Shown: positions 59,501 through 64,000 of the stretch, piece after piece
Numbering within the stretch: position 1 is the first letter of the stretch
Layout: every line of letters begins with the position of its first letter
Assembly: GCA_024516035.1 (NCBI GenBank)
Contig: CM044962.1
Span: 7,350,659 to 7,414,658, forward strand
DNA length: 64,000 bases
Direction of reading: 5' to 3'
Origin: Bactericera cockerelli
Taxonomy: Eukaryota; Arthropoda; Insecta; Hemiptera; Triozidae
Notes under the pieces: generated by a model
Databases searched by the model: none
What the model saw: the letters and a program-made list of their open reading frames with translations, nothing else
What the model was told of the DNA's origin: nothing
Translations under genes and position numbers: made by a program

Positions 59501-62408
59501 GCGCGGTCTAGTGAAATCCGTTTCGGGAAATTCGTTGCATGAAATGCGTTTCATGAAACGCGTTTCTTCAGTGTACGACCTGCCTTACATGATTTGAGGG
59601 ATTTCTTTAAATTTAAAATATAGCTCTTGAAGTTTGTAGAAATTTAGCTATGAAATTAACTTGGCAACATTGTATCTCTTATCTTTAGAATGTAAACAAA
59701 ACTTGGTGTGCACTTTTCAAATTTTATTAGATTATTTTCAAATCTTCTCAACGGTAATTAAGTGACTTTTAATTGGTGTAACTAGTTAATAAAGTTATTT
59801 CCCAGTATTTGATACAGGATAGAAACATTATTCCTACCTGATCTGACCTGTGCTTTTCATAATAAGTTGAATATGAAGTAGCTATGTACTTCTTTCAGTG
59901 TCAGAAATAACATTATAATTATGCAGGTAGCTAAGCACACAGCTTCCAGTGAAGTACTTAAAATTATAAGGCAATATCTGTGTTTTTCATAAATAGTCAT
60001 TTAAACATCAATGGTAACACAAATTTAAGCTGATTTTATATTTGTAGTAAGTATGTTTTCTTAGATTTATTTTGTAATCTGGTGGTGGATTTTCTTCCAG
60101 TTTTGGATTGTAATTTTTAGTCTTCAACTAACTTTCTTTCCTTCCCAGTTCTAACCCCTCTTTAAAATGTTGTACCTACCTATCTACTGAGGTATAATCC
60201 TAATATTTTTATTTTAATTCCTTTTTACCAACTTTTAGTTAATAATTTTTATTAAGATGAATAAATATTTTTTATTAAGATGAATAATTAATAACAACAT
60301 TTCAAAGAAACAATGAGATTCCCACAAAATCATGGGTTCAAAAATTAAAAGTAACCCCATTCAGATTAAGAAGTAATGAGGATATGAAAGATATTATGAT
60401 TACTGGATGTCCAATTTCTAACCACCACTAAAAAAGTAAAGCAAATGCCTGCCCCACAGCCATACAGTTCAAGCCTGAATGGCTTATGAAAAATGAATGG
60501 CTGTGTACCAGCTCAAGTGTTGACAAATTGTTCTGCTGGCCTTGTTTATTTATTAAGTACCAAGTGTTCTCCAAAAAAAGTACCTATAAAAACTTATATG
60601 ATGCAAAACTGGTATGAGAGAAAATCATGCTTTGCAGGGAAACAGCCATAACTTACAATGGGCTGTGTTTATGAGACCATAAGAACTAAGATCTGATAAA
60701 TTAATAATTTTATTTTTTCAATACTTCTGGGTATAATTTGTCTTCACCTAGTCTTGAAGTCAGGAGCCGCCACTGCTAAGGGTTGGGTGGAAGAGATTGC
60801 CACAGGCAATAACCCCGCCTTTTAGGAAGGACTTTAGCTTCTTTCTCTTTTTTGTTCTTGTTTCTTTGCTCAATCTAAATAATTTTCTTTAATATTTTCA
60901 TTGTATTTTACTGTACCTATATATTTTTGTTCTCCCTAAAAAAGCATACTATAATAATAATAAGGACCTGCGGATCTGCAGCATCCCCAGACAAAAAACA
61001 AATGATTTTCTCAATTCCTAGCTCGTACACAGTATAAATCATCACACATTTCTAGAATAATTAATGCATAATTATTATGATTGGCATGGTTAACAAACTT
61101 AAACTGACAGAGCAACTCAACAAATTCCATTTTAGTCCAGTTTATGTGACAGCACCCCCAAAACATTTTCCCAGAAGCCATGCCTGATGAAAAACATAAT
61201 TTACTATAGTTACCAACCACAGTAGCTTAATTGATTAGGTGGCTGAATTGTAATCAGAGGTCGGTTGTTTGAGTCCCATGTTGAGTAAATCAAGTTTGAG
61301 TGAACACGTGGTGTAGTACACAACGACCTAGTGTGCATTTTTCATCTCTGTACTTTGGATGTTGTGGAACCACTCATACAATGTGAGTAAAAATGAATAG
61401 CTGTTTTTTGGCATAATTATTGTCAAATGATACAAAGAAACAGAAAAAAAATATAATTCATTGCTATATCCACTAAAATTGTGATATAATAAAGTAACAC
61501 AAAGAATACACATTTATTATTTGTGTTGTTAAAAAAAAAAAAATATGACAAAAAATATTAAACAACAATAAAAATTACCTGATGAACACTTGATTTTCAT
61601 TCTTCTCTGAGTGTCTGAGTCACCATCTGGACTGAATGGTCCGTCTTCTATCATCACGGTGCATCTCTTCCTCTTGGCAAATGGAGTGGAGGAGGTTGTA
61701 ATGGTGGAAAAGTCGGCTCCTGACTGTCTAGAACTGAAAGTAGACACAAAAAATATCAGCACGAGTGTATAATTAACTCAGTAGTAAATTTCTAGCCCAT
61801 TTTGCAGAAGGTATTCCGCTCAAATCAAAGAGTCAACAAAATTTCATAGTCACAATTGGGAAATATTGTGTCACTTCTCACCTATAAGGAGATGTATAGT
61901 ACAGGATTGGCAAGCTACAACACAGGCCACAAGAGTCGCATGGCTACAAAATAAAAAAGGCTGTTATCTTTATACAGGGCATCCATAAAGTCTCACCCAG
62001 ACCTAGGTTTCTCAAAAACAACTTATAATATCAAATTTAAAATTAAAGTCAAATATTGCCTGTATTAAAAAATTGTACATAGAGTCAAATAGAAAACATC
62101 AAGTGTCCTCCCAATCATTCTGTGAATTGATATGTATAATAATAATATAAAAAGTACAGTGTACAACTGTACATATACAAACTTTATCCTCACCTTTTTA
62201 GAATTGCATTTGAATTTTCAAGAACAGAAATAGAAGAAGGGTGGCTGTCTTGAGAGCCAAGGAACATGTCTTGTGATAGCTGCTGTGACTGCTCCCCAAG
62301 TTCACAATATGTTCCTTGTGAATCAGTTGTCAAGTCATTGGTAGTCACACCTTTACCATACACAGACACGGACAATGCATCTAAACTGTCTGATGAGCTG
62401 TTCTCCAT
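39899..62408 (-). CDS. Chromatin-type protein with AT-hook, PHD finger and Tudor-like region, whole gene model
   Basis: Twelve minus-strand exons: 62408-62194, 61733-61579, 57321-57076, 55796-55678, 52561-52417, 48717-48526, 47123-46972, 46495-45817, 44539-44351, 43307-43262, 42434-42231 and 40122-39903 (or to a TAA at 39899). Phases agree at every junction except 47123-46972 to 46495. Order of parts: Ser/Thr-rich acidic N-terminus, a basic KRKR segment, Ser-rich linkers, an AT-hook-like KRKGRPRKNGR, a highly charged Lys/Glu region, a C4HC3 PHD-type finger, then a Tudor-like stretch (KTVLAIWADKIYYPAVI). This suggests a nuclear reader of modified histones. I cannot name the orthologue; PHF20/MBD-R2-type or Polycomb-like proteins share parts but not this order. 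The first exon is preceded by an acceptor, so a non-coding exon lies upstream. Confidence 0.75.
40155..40440 (+). mobile_element. 5S-rRNA-derived SINE with poly(A) tail
   Basis: The head GAATACACCGGTTCCCTTCAG, AGTTAAGCGACATCCAGCG and ACTTGGATGGGTGACC follows the 5S rRNA internal-promoter layout. The body has CTCAGGCTGGGTGAGGTCAA and GGAGGGTAAAACCCC, the same core as SINE C. It ends in a run of about 30 A. Confidence 0.85.
40818..41070 (+). mobile_element. SINE family C copy
   Basis: GCCTCCGTGGAGTAACAG, GAGTTCGATCCCCGG, CCCAGGCTGGGTGAGGTTAA and GGAGGGTAAAGCCCCC. Confidence 0.85.
41170..41392 (-). mobile_element. SINE family E copy
   Basis: GGCGAGAAGTGACACAATAC, TTTAGGTGCTGGTTCAACAC and a reverse tRNA-like head (GAGTTCGAACCAGGG, ACTGAGCTATGAATGC). 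Confidence 0.8.
41395..42230 (-). repeat. Minisatellite M4, irregular 20-34-bp units, starting at an exon donor
   Basis: Mixed units of GGTAACCTGATG, TTGGTTACCCGATG and GTGGTTCTAAT type. The right end is at the donor of exon 11: on the minus strand CTCAAAG|GTAACTACCATCAG|GTGACCACC, so donor-like CAG|GTNACC recurs in many units. SINE A (41994-42155) interrupts it, with array sequence on both sides. Confidence 0.88.
41994..42155 (+). mobile_element. SINE family A copy inside minisatellite M4
   Basis: CCTCAGTAGCTTGATCGATA, GGTTCAAGTCCCGGTTTC (B box) and TAGTTGTGATATCATGAAAG, ending in an A-rich tail. Confidence 0.85.
42231..42434 (-). CDS. Exon 11: Tudor-like region
   Basis: Acceptor TATCTTCAG, donor CAAAG|GTAACT. 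Encodes KTVLAIWADKIYYPAVI, FLRVRYLDGVVKKILK, VPMAVLVEDTPV and AEDLRPAKLK. The pattern of hydrophobic strand, W-x-D, Y-Y-P-A-x-I and V-x-Y-x-D-G is that of a Tudor barrel, including its aromatic residues. Confidence 0.82.
42485..42700 (+). mobile_element. Hairpin-tail element copy (GATTGCC-ATA-GGCAAT type)
   Basis: GGGTTGGGTGGAAGAGATTG then CC-ATA-GGCAATAACCCCGCCC, AT-rich body, AATAAAGAG end. Confidence 0.75.
43028..43235 (+). mobile_element. SINE family B copy
   Basis: TGTCCTGGTATATCAGTGGT, GTGGGTTCAAAACCC, body TATCATCCCATATGGG, ATTATTATT tail. Confidence 0.85.
43262..43307 (-). CDS. Exon 10: 15-codon micro-exon
   Basis: Acceptor TTTGTTTCAG, donor CCCAG|GTGGGT. Encodes IPPKLSAMAANVYDP. 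It links the PHD exon to the Tudor-like exon with matching phases on both sides. Confidence 0.7.
43839..43856 (-). repeat. Stray copy of the exon 9 donor junction
   Basis: CTCACCGAATCACTC repeats the end of exon 9 plus its donor (genuine copy 44345-44361) about 500 bases into the intron. SINE A starts immediately after it. Confidence 0.8.
43856..44176 (+). mobile_element. SINE A split by a reverse SINE B
   Basis: SINE A head 43856-43935 (CTTGATCGATAAGGCGG) stops at TTTAGTA and resumes at 44150 with AGTAAAGCGAGTTTGAG. The interruption (about 43940-44149) is SINE B in reverse with AATAATAAT first and the head CCACTGAGCTACCGGGACAG last. Confidence 0.85.
44351..44539 (-). CDS. Exon 9: PHD-type zinc finger
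   Basis: Exactly 63 codons in phase 0; acceptor TTTTCATCAAG, donor TTCG|GTGAGT. Ligands are visible as CAKC, CAQC, YHAVLC (His and Cys) and WTCRGC, with the conserved Trp two residues before the last Cys pair; this fits a C4HC3 PHD finger with H-X3-C rather than H-X2-C spacing. PHD fingers bind histone H3 tails. Both ends of this exon have been copied into the neighbouring introns. Confidence 0.85.
44600..45250 (-). repeat. Tandem copies of the exon 9 acceptor region with hairpin-tail fragments
   Basis: TTGCACTTGGCACAGGTC then TCTTGATGAAAAATATATA at 44620-44660 repeats the exon 9 start and its upstream intron (44522-44555). Shorter copies (GTCATCTTGATGAAAAATAT) occur at 45048 and 45184. Between them are hairpin-tail pieces (GAATGCC-GTT-GGCATT) near 44982 and 45115. 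Confidence 0.8.
45242..45550 (-). mobile_element. SINE family B copy (reverse) followed by a hairpin-tail fragment
   Basis: 45242-45452 carries GGGTTTCGAACCCACGACC and CCACTGAGCTACCGGG. 45458-45550 carries GAATGCCGTTGGCATTAGC and ACCGCCCTTGATCAAG. Confidence 0.8.
45555..45765 (-). repeat. Interspersed repeat R6 copy
   Basis: ATCATCATAGGGTGGCGTC, GACAGTGGAGGAATGACTCA and CCAGAACCAAGCCATTGCTG, as at 7020-7345. Confidence 0.8.
45817..46495 (-). CDS. Exon 8: AT-hook-like and highly charged region
   Basis: A long exon in one frame from a Pro-rich start (APPRPPDVSPPSSS) through FNKKFTTLEQIKEEATKHH, the AT-hook-like KRKGRPRKNGR, PPPPPSAPPLG, and an acidic/basic stretch ending in KKGSRKKKKLEKESKK and SSEPAVKTI. 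Donor ACCATT|GTGAGT, phase 0 into the PHD exon. The C-run at its 5' end (46450-46495) makes the first codons uncertain. The AT-hook core RPRK suggests binding to the minor groove of AT-rich DNA. Confidence 0.75.
46500..46970. other. Intron 7 with G-run
   Basis: A G-run of about 20 at 46510-46530 beside the exon 8 acceptor. The remainder is AT-rich. Confidence 0.5.
46972..47123 (-). CDS. Exon 7 (frame uncertain)
   Basis: Acceptor CCCCCTCGCAG, donor GACTG|GTGAGA. It starts KLSQRDLPPVQCVNCSFEYK in the phase set by exon 6. After that the more protein-like reading (LLTPDLVSSSSSLTETD, TTAPAKT) is in a different frame, so a base is probably missing or extra near the CCGCCCC run. Neither frame joins exon 8 cleanly. 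Confidence 0.55.
47160..47236 (+). mobile_element. Hairpin-tail fragment
   Basis: GGGTTGGGTGGAAGAGATTG then CC-AAA-GGCAATAACCCCG, truncated at TAGTTAGGACATATAT by the Helitron-like pair. Confidence 0.7.
47238..47694 (+). mobile_element. Two tandem non-autonomous Helitron-like elements
   Basis: Two copies (about 47238-47455 and 47458-47694) both start AATATATAAATGTCAAAGTC with an ACTGACTGACTG run and end in a GC hairpin followed by CTAGT (GCGGGCAACAGCCCGCTAGT), the terminal structure of Helitron/Helentron elements. They have no coding capacity. Confidence 0.7.
47735..48202. mobile_element. Hairpin-tail (+), SINE B (+), SINE A (reverse) in series
   Basis: 47735-47850 hairpin-tail body; 47856-48052 SINE B with an intact-looking tRNA-like head (CCGGTAGCTCAGTGGTAAAG, GGGTTCGAAACCCAGCC); 48055-48202 SINE A in reverse (TACAAGTCCGCCGCCTTATC). 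Confidence 0.85.
48330..48470 (-). mobile_element. SINE D, truncated
   Basis: GTATGATTTTCTTTGTGGTG and CAAGGCCTCTTCACAATTTT as in 39531-39640; the tRNA-like head is missing. Confidence 0.7.
48526..48717 (-). CDS. Exon 6: Ser/Gly-rich linker
   Basis: Acceptor CCATTTGCAG, donor CTGCACA|GTGAGT. Encodes VPALSSGGTGARDSLSSGG, SAGALLSLRPPP, SSSSSSTQASSAATLAL and RHQMHLH. Low-complexity, GC-rich, phase-consistent; it is probably disordered. Confidence 0.68.
48795..49005 (+). repeat. Interspersed repeat R6 copy, opposite orientation
   Basis: TCTGGGGGCCCTTGTCAATT, AGTCATTCCTCCACTGTCTGG and CATCGTTCACGATGACG. Confidence 0.8.
49119..49550. mobile_element. MITE with a SINE B and a duplicated end
   Basis: Ends TACAGTCGAACATGGATATA and the inverted TTATATCCAGGTTCGACTTT. 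SINE B (49167-49372) lies between two direct copies of the first 44 or so bases of the MITE (49122-49166 and 49381-49424). Confidence 0.7.
49551..49756. other. Intronic DNA, no gene
   Basis: CACCTAACCCTTAGAGTCTT at 49675 resembles CACCTAACCCTCGGAGTCTT at 43448, a further dispersed repeat. Nothing else is recognised. Confidence 0.4.
49757..52460 (-). repeat. Minisatellite M3, about 72-bp unit, derived from an exon donor, with higher-order structure
   Basis: On the minus strand each unit has CAGACCCCTAACTTATCACC, CTGCTCAGCAAACTAG|GTGAGT and ACACACAAGCCAAATCATA: the last 43 or so bases of exon 5, its donor and about 30 intron bases. The genuine junction is at 52417. About 25-30 units. Four units carry the same hairpin-tail insertion at the same place (50037, 50878, 51539, 51782), and GT runs expand at 52080-52336. 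Units of exactly 72 bp keep one frame, reading STQTPNLSPLLSKLGEYT. Confidence 0.95.
52417..52561 (-). CDS. Exon 5
   Basis: Acceptor TCGCCTCCCCAG, donor AACTAG|GTGAGT. Encodes ITKTHTVNCTATLREIRCEA, NQVLSLIVTELTP and STQTPNLSPLLSKL. The alternating hydrophobic pattern suggests beta strands; no domain is recognised. Its last 43 bases are the seed of minisatellite M3. Confidence 0.72.
52911..55473. mobile_element. Tc1/mariner-type element rearranged into a long palindrome
   Basis: Inverted ends CAGGGTGATCGAAACCACCC with TA on both sides. Left arm 52911 to about 53790 and right arm about 54290-55473 are inverted copies (right arm interrupted by SINE E). Both arms carry the same transposase C-terminal piece (DFHLWGKVKDLAYRTRPTDV, ICRNITPEELERV), typical of Tc1/mariner relatives. 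The middle, about 500 bases, is single-copy with shifted fragments. No intact transposase remains. Confidence 0.85.
54410..54704 (-). mobile_element. SINE family E copy inserted in the mariner arm
   Basis: GATGAGTGTTTCACAGCC, the family core, and a tRNA-like head in reverse (GGGGTTCGAACCCGGGAC). Flanking GAGTT at 54405-54409 and 54705-54709 fits a short target duplication, and the left arm shows the uninterrupted site. Confidence 0.88.
55678..55796 (-). CDS. Exon 4
   Basis: Acceptor GGTCCCCAG, donor AAAACG|GTGAGT. Encodes LSSSNGLNHTVELHNLTSNS, NSHQIRNPTPSEKWANRKT. Polar; no domain is recognised; phases match exons 3 and 5. Confidence 0.68.
55850..56715 (-). mobile_element. Three reverse 3'-tail elements in series
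   Basis: 55860-56035: hairpin-tail with AATGCC-TTA-GGCATT. 56100-56480: the element that also borders M1 (17570-17850). 56520-56710: hairpin-tail with ATTGCC-TGT-GGCAAT, with a long T-run at 56515-56543. Confidence 0.75.
57076..57321 (-). CDS. Exon 3
   Basis: Acceptor GTTCTTAG, donor AAAAGCT|GTGAGT. Encodes KSPQGLHIDASGVGAPEVN, SRKNNTILISSISGENSQL, FSQLDTQLKELTDVDDMAAT. Polar and acidic; phases match exons 2 and 4. Confidence 0.72.
57397..60775. mobile_element. Non-autonomous hAT-superfamily element, 3.4 kb
   Basis: Inverted ends CAGTGGCGGCTCGT and GGAGCCGCCACTG, with an exact 8-bp duplication CTAAGGGT (57389-57396 and 60776-60783). No transposase is recognised. An A-run lies at 57508-57532. 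The element is inserted just upstream of a hairpin-tail copy (GGGTTGGGTGGAAGAG at 60780). Confidence 0.92.
58328..59584. mobile_element. Harbinger-type element nested in the hAT element
   Basis: Inverted ends GGCGGGTCGTACACTGAAGA and the reverse (TCTTCAGTGTACGACCTGCC shares the first 20 bases with one change), with TTA at 58325-58327 and 59585-59587. No transposase ORF is seen. The interior has a CCGAGAAATTTCTAATATTAG motif also found in reverse at 27627-27655. Confidence 0.88.
60776..60965 (+). mobile_element. Hairpin-tail element copy
   Basis: GGTTGGGTGGAAGAGATTGC with C-ACA-GGCAATAACCCCGCC, ending AATAATAATAA near 60960. Confidence 0.8.
60966..61578. mobile_element. Intron 2 with SINE A and SINE D remnants
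   Basis: 61213-61315: diverged SINE A (CAGTAGCTTAATTGATTAGG). 61320-61510: diverged SINE D body (GAACCACTCATACAATGTGAG). Confidence 0.5.
61579..61733 (-). CDS. Exon 2: basic segment
   Basis: Acceptor TACTTTCAG, donor CATCAG|GTAATT. Encodes SSRQSGADFSTITTSSTPFA, KRKRCTVMIEDGPFSPDG and RRMKIKCSS. KRKR is a candidate nuclear localisation signal. Confidence 0.73.
62194..62408 (-). CDS. Exon 1 (start codon): Ser-rich acidic N-terminus
   Basis: ATG at 62408-62406 in context ACCATGG, encoding MENSSSDSLDALSVSVYGKG and later LGEQSQQLSQDMFLGSQDS. Donor AAAAAG|GTGAGG. The exon begins at an acceptor (TATATTCACAG, exon from 62427), so a non-coding first exon lies further right; a possible donor for it is ATG|GTGAGT at 63735. 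Confidence 0.75.
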
Positions 62409-62429
62409 GGTTATGCAAGAAGAGCACCT

Positions 62430-64000
62430 GTGAATATAAATAAGAGTCTGAATTGCAAAAACTGAAAAAAATTTAAGAGTTTTATGAATTTATACAAAAA
62501 TAAGCTGGATTAGATACTTGATAAAAAAAGAAAATAAACTAGTGGGACACCACTCAACTTTCCTTATCACTAAAAAAAAAGTCAAATTCCCCCTCTGGTA
62601 ACTCAACAGTAACAGTTTGCTAAAAAGCAATGTCAAATTTGTAATCAGCTCCTCAAAAAATTTAAATCTGTTCTCTGGATTTTTTTTTTTATTTTAATTA
62701 ACTATAAACTTTTATTTCTTTTCATTTTATAAATAAAACAATGCATTCATTTCTTCAGAAGGCAATGCTGACAACACACTGGCAGCATTACCCCTCTGAA
62801 TCGCCAAACTTATTTTCTCTGTTAAATAGCTCTTAGATCTTAGGTCTCCAGTTTTATCAATCATTGGTTTTGATATTTCACAACCCCCATCCAAGATATA
62901 TAAAAAAAATAGTTAGTCCAAGTGGGACCCTTCAAATAACAGGTGGATTGGGGCCAGGTTCCATAAAGTTCAAGATATCAAAAAAATGATCAGAGTAAAG
63001 CCCTATCATTATTTTATTCTTAGGAAATGTTGTTCTCTAACTTTTTTTGTATATTTAACTTTATGTATTTAATGCTGCAATACACCACATACTGAAAATT
63101 ACATTGGATTGCAGTAACTATTAAATATTAAATGAAGGATATGAATGTTTAAATAAAATATAATAAAGTTCTTGGAAAAAAAAGTTGTGGCAGAAGAGTA
63201 CAACCAATTTTAACCTAATGTTCCATGGTTTGTGTGGTATATAAAATCATGTTTCATACCGAATTTCAAGTTCCAAAGTTGTAGCTCTTACTGTTCTTCT
63301 TGTGTGAGTTTGAGACTGATCTGTTTTGTTTGTTTCAATAAGGTTTGTCTTCATATTTCAAGTTTCGAGCCATTTATCTTTCCTAAGAGTGAATTTGAGC
63401 TATTCTGTAATTATATTAAACACGCAGGTTCAATAGGTCACATAGGAACACAAGCCAATTGTATAATTTCATCATAAAATGGAAAAGATTTGCAGTCCTT
63501 AATGGATCAGATCATTGGTTCAAAACTTTGAAATGGCTTGAACCAAGTGGTTCAATCTTTTTATATGGCTCACCTTTCCCATCACTACTTTATTTACAAA
63601 CACTTCAAACAAAGGGTAACAGGGACAATGTATGCTGTATACAGGCATTACAGGTTGTATTACCACACTGTAAAAAATAACAGCCATAGAAATATATAAT
63701 TTTTCGGTTTGAAATATACAAATTTTATACTCACCATCAGCTCCTATTTTTAGACGTATAGATAATCCTCTCTAATGCATGTACTTTTGGCAATAAGAAC
63801 AGGTGCAATTGAATTGGTCTTGTGCTAGGTCCAAACATCAAGTTTAAACCGGGTTGGTTTTAAACCAACTGTAAAATAGGTAATCTGATGAAATAGTAGG
63901 TATTACTTTGTTAAAAATAATATAATAGTCATTACATTATGTTCTTTTTTGGAATTACCGAAATTTTATTAAAATTTAAATAGGTACAAATTTGTTTTAC
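62430..64000. other. 5' region of the chromatin-type gene
   Basis: Mostly AT-rich. 62745-62880 is an old copy of the element at 17570-17850. A minus-strand donor-like GATG|GTGAGTATAAA at 63735 could end the non-coding first exon. No coding sequence is recognised. Confidence 0.35.

Overview
The window looks like AT-rich nuclear DNA of an arthropod, most likely an insect. The supporting signs are small exons with GT-AG introns, several SINE families with tRNA- or 5S-rRNA-like heads, a non-LTR retrotransposon, hAT-, mariner- and Harbinger-like DNA elements, and two scaffold gaps (8589-8611 and 33423-33522). The species is not identifiable from sequence alone; a hemipteran is a guess.

Gene layout, left to right: (1) a two-exon plus-strand gene for a 79-residue single-pass membrane protein resembling COX14 (1336-2832); (2) a minus-strand orthologue of the ZNF143/ZNF76 (Staf) zinc-finger transcription factor, start codon at 30585, seven C2H2 fingers spread over exons down to 7748 and perhaps on to 6730; (3) two plus-strand multi-RRM (PABP-like) coding blocks, 34092-35379 and 37988-38890, each with a one-base frame break; (4) a minus-strand gene of at least 12 coding exons (62408 to about 39900) for a nuclear/chromatin-type protein with an AT-hook-like stretch, a PHD-type finger and a Tudor-like fold. 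The splice phases of genes 2 and 4 agree across almost every junction, which is the main support for the models.

The large introns are filled with repeats. A nearly complete I/Jockey-group LINE (8612 to about 14400, ORF2 intact) sits in the ZNF143 intron. A 3.4-kb hAT element with an 8-bp target duplication and a nested Harbinger-type element sits in gene 4, as does a palindromic mariner remnant. SINEs and 3'-tail fragments are everywhere.

The most striking observation is that four separate minisatellites in the window (25-, 34-, about 72- and about 20-34-bp units) each begin at a genuine exon's 5' splice site and run into the intron. In three of them every unit carries the last bases of the exon plus the GT donor. 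One of these arrays spans about 6.7 kb with roughly 250 copies of a zinc-finger exon's donor. Smaller duplications of a donor (43839-43856) and of acceptors (44624-44660, 25715-25770) occur in the same genes. I read this as a recurrent splice-site-seeded tandem amplification. A second signal is a short hairpin with compensatory base changes shared by many 3'-tail fragments.

Several frame breaks lie in homopolymers (LINE ORF1, both RRM blocks, exons near 46.5-47.1 kb), and repeat units at 21.0-23.6 kb are full of single-base indels. Residual assembly error is therefore likely, and frame-level claims there should be treated with care.
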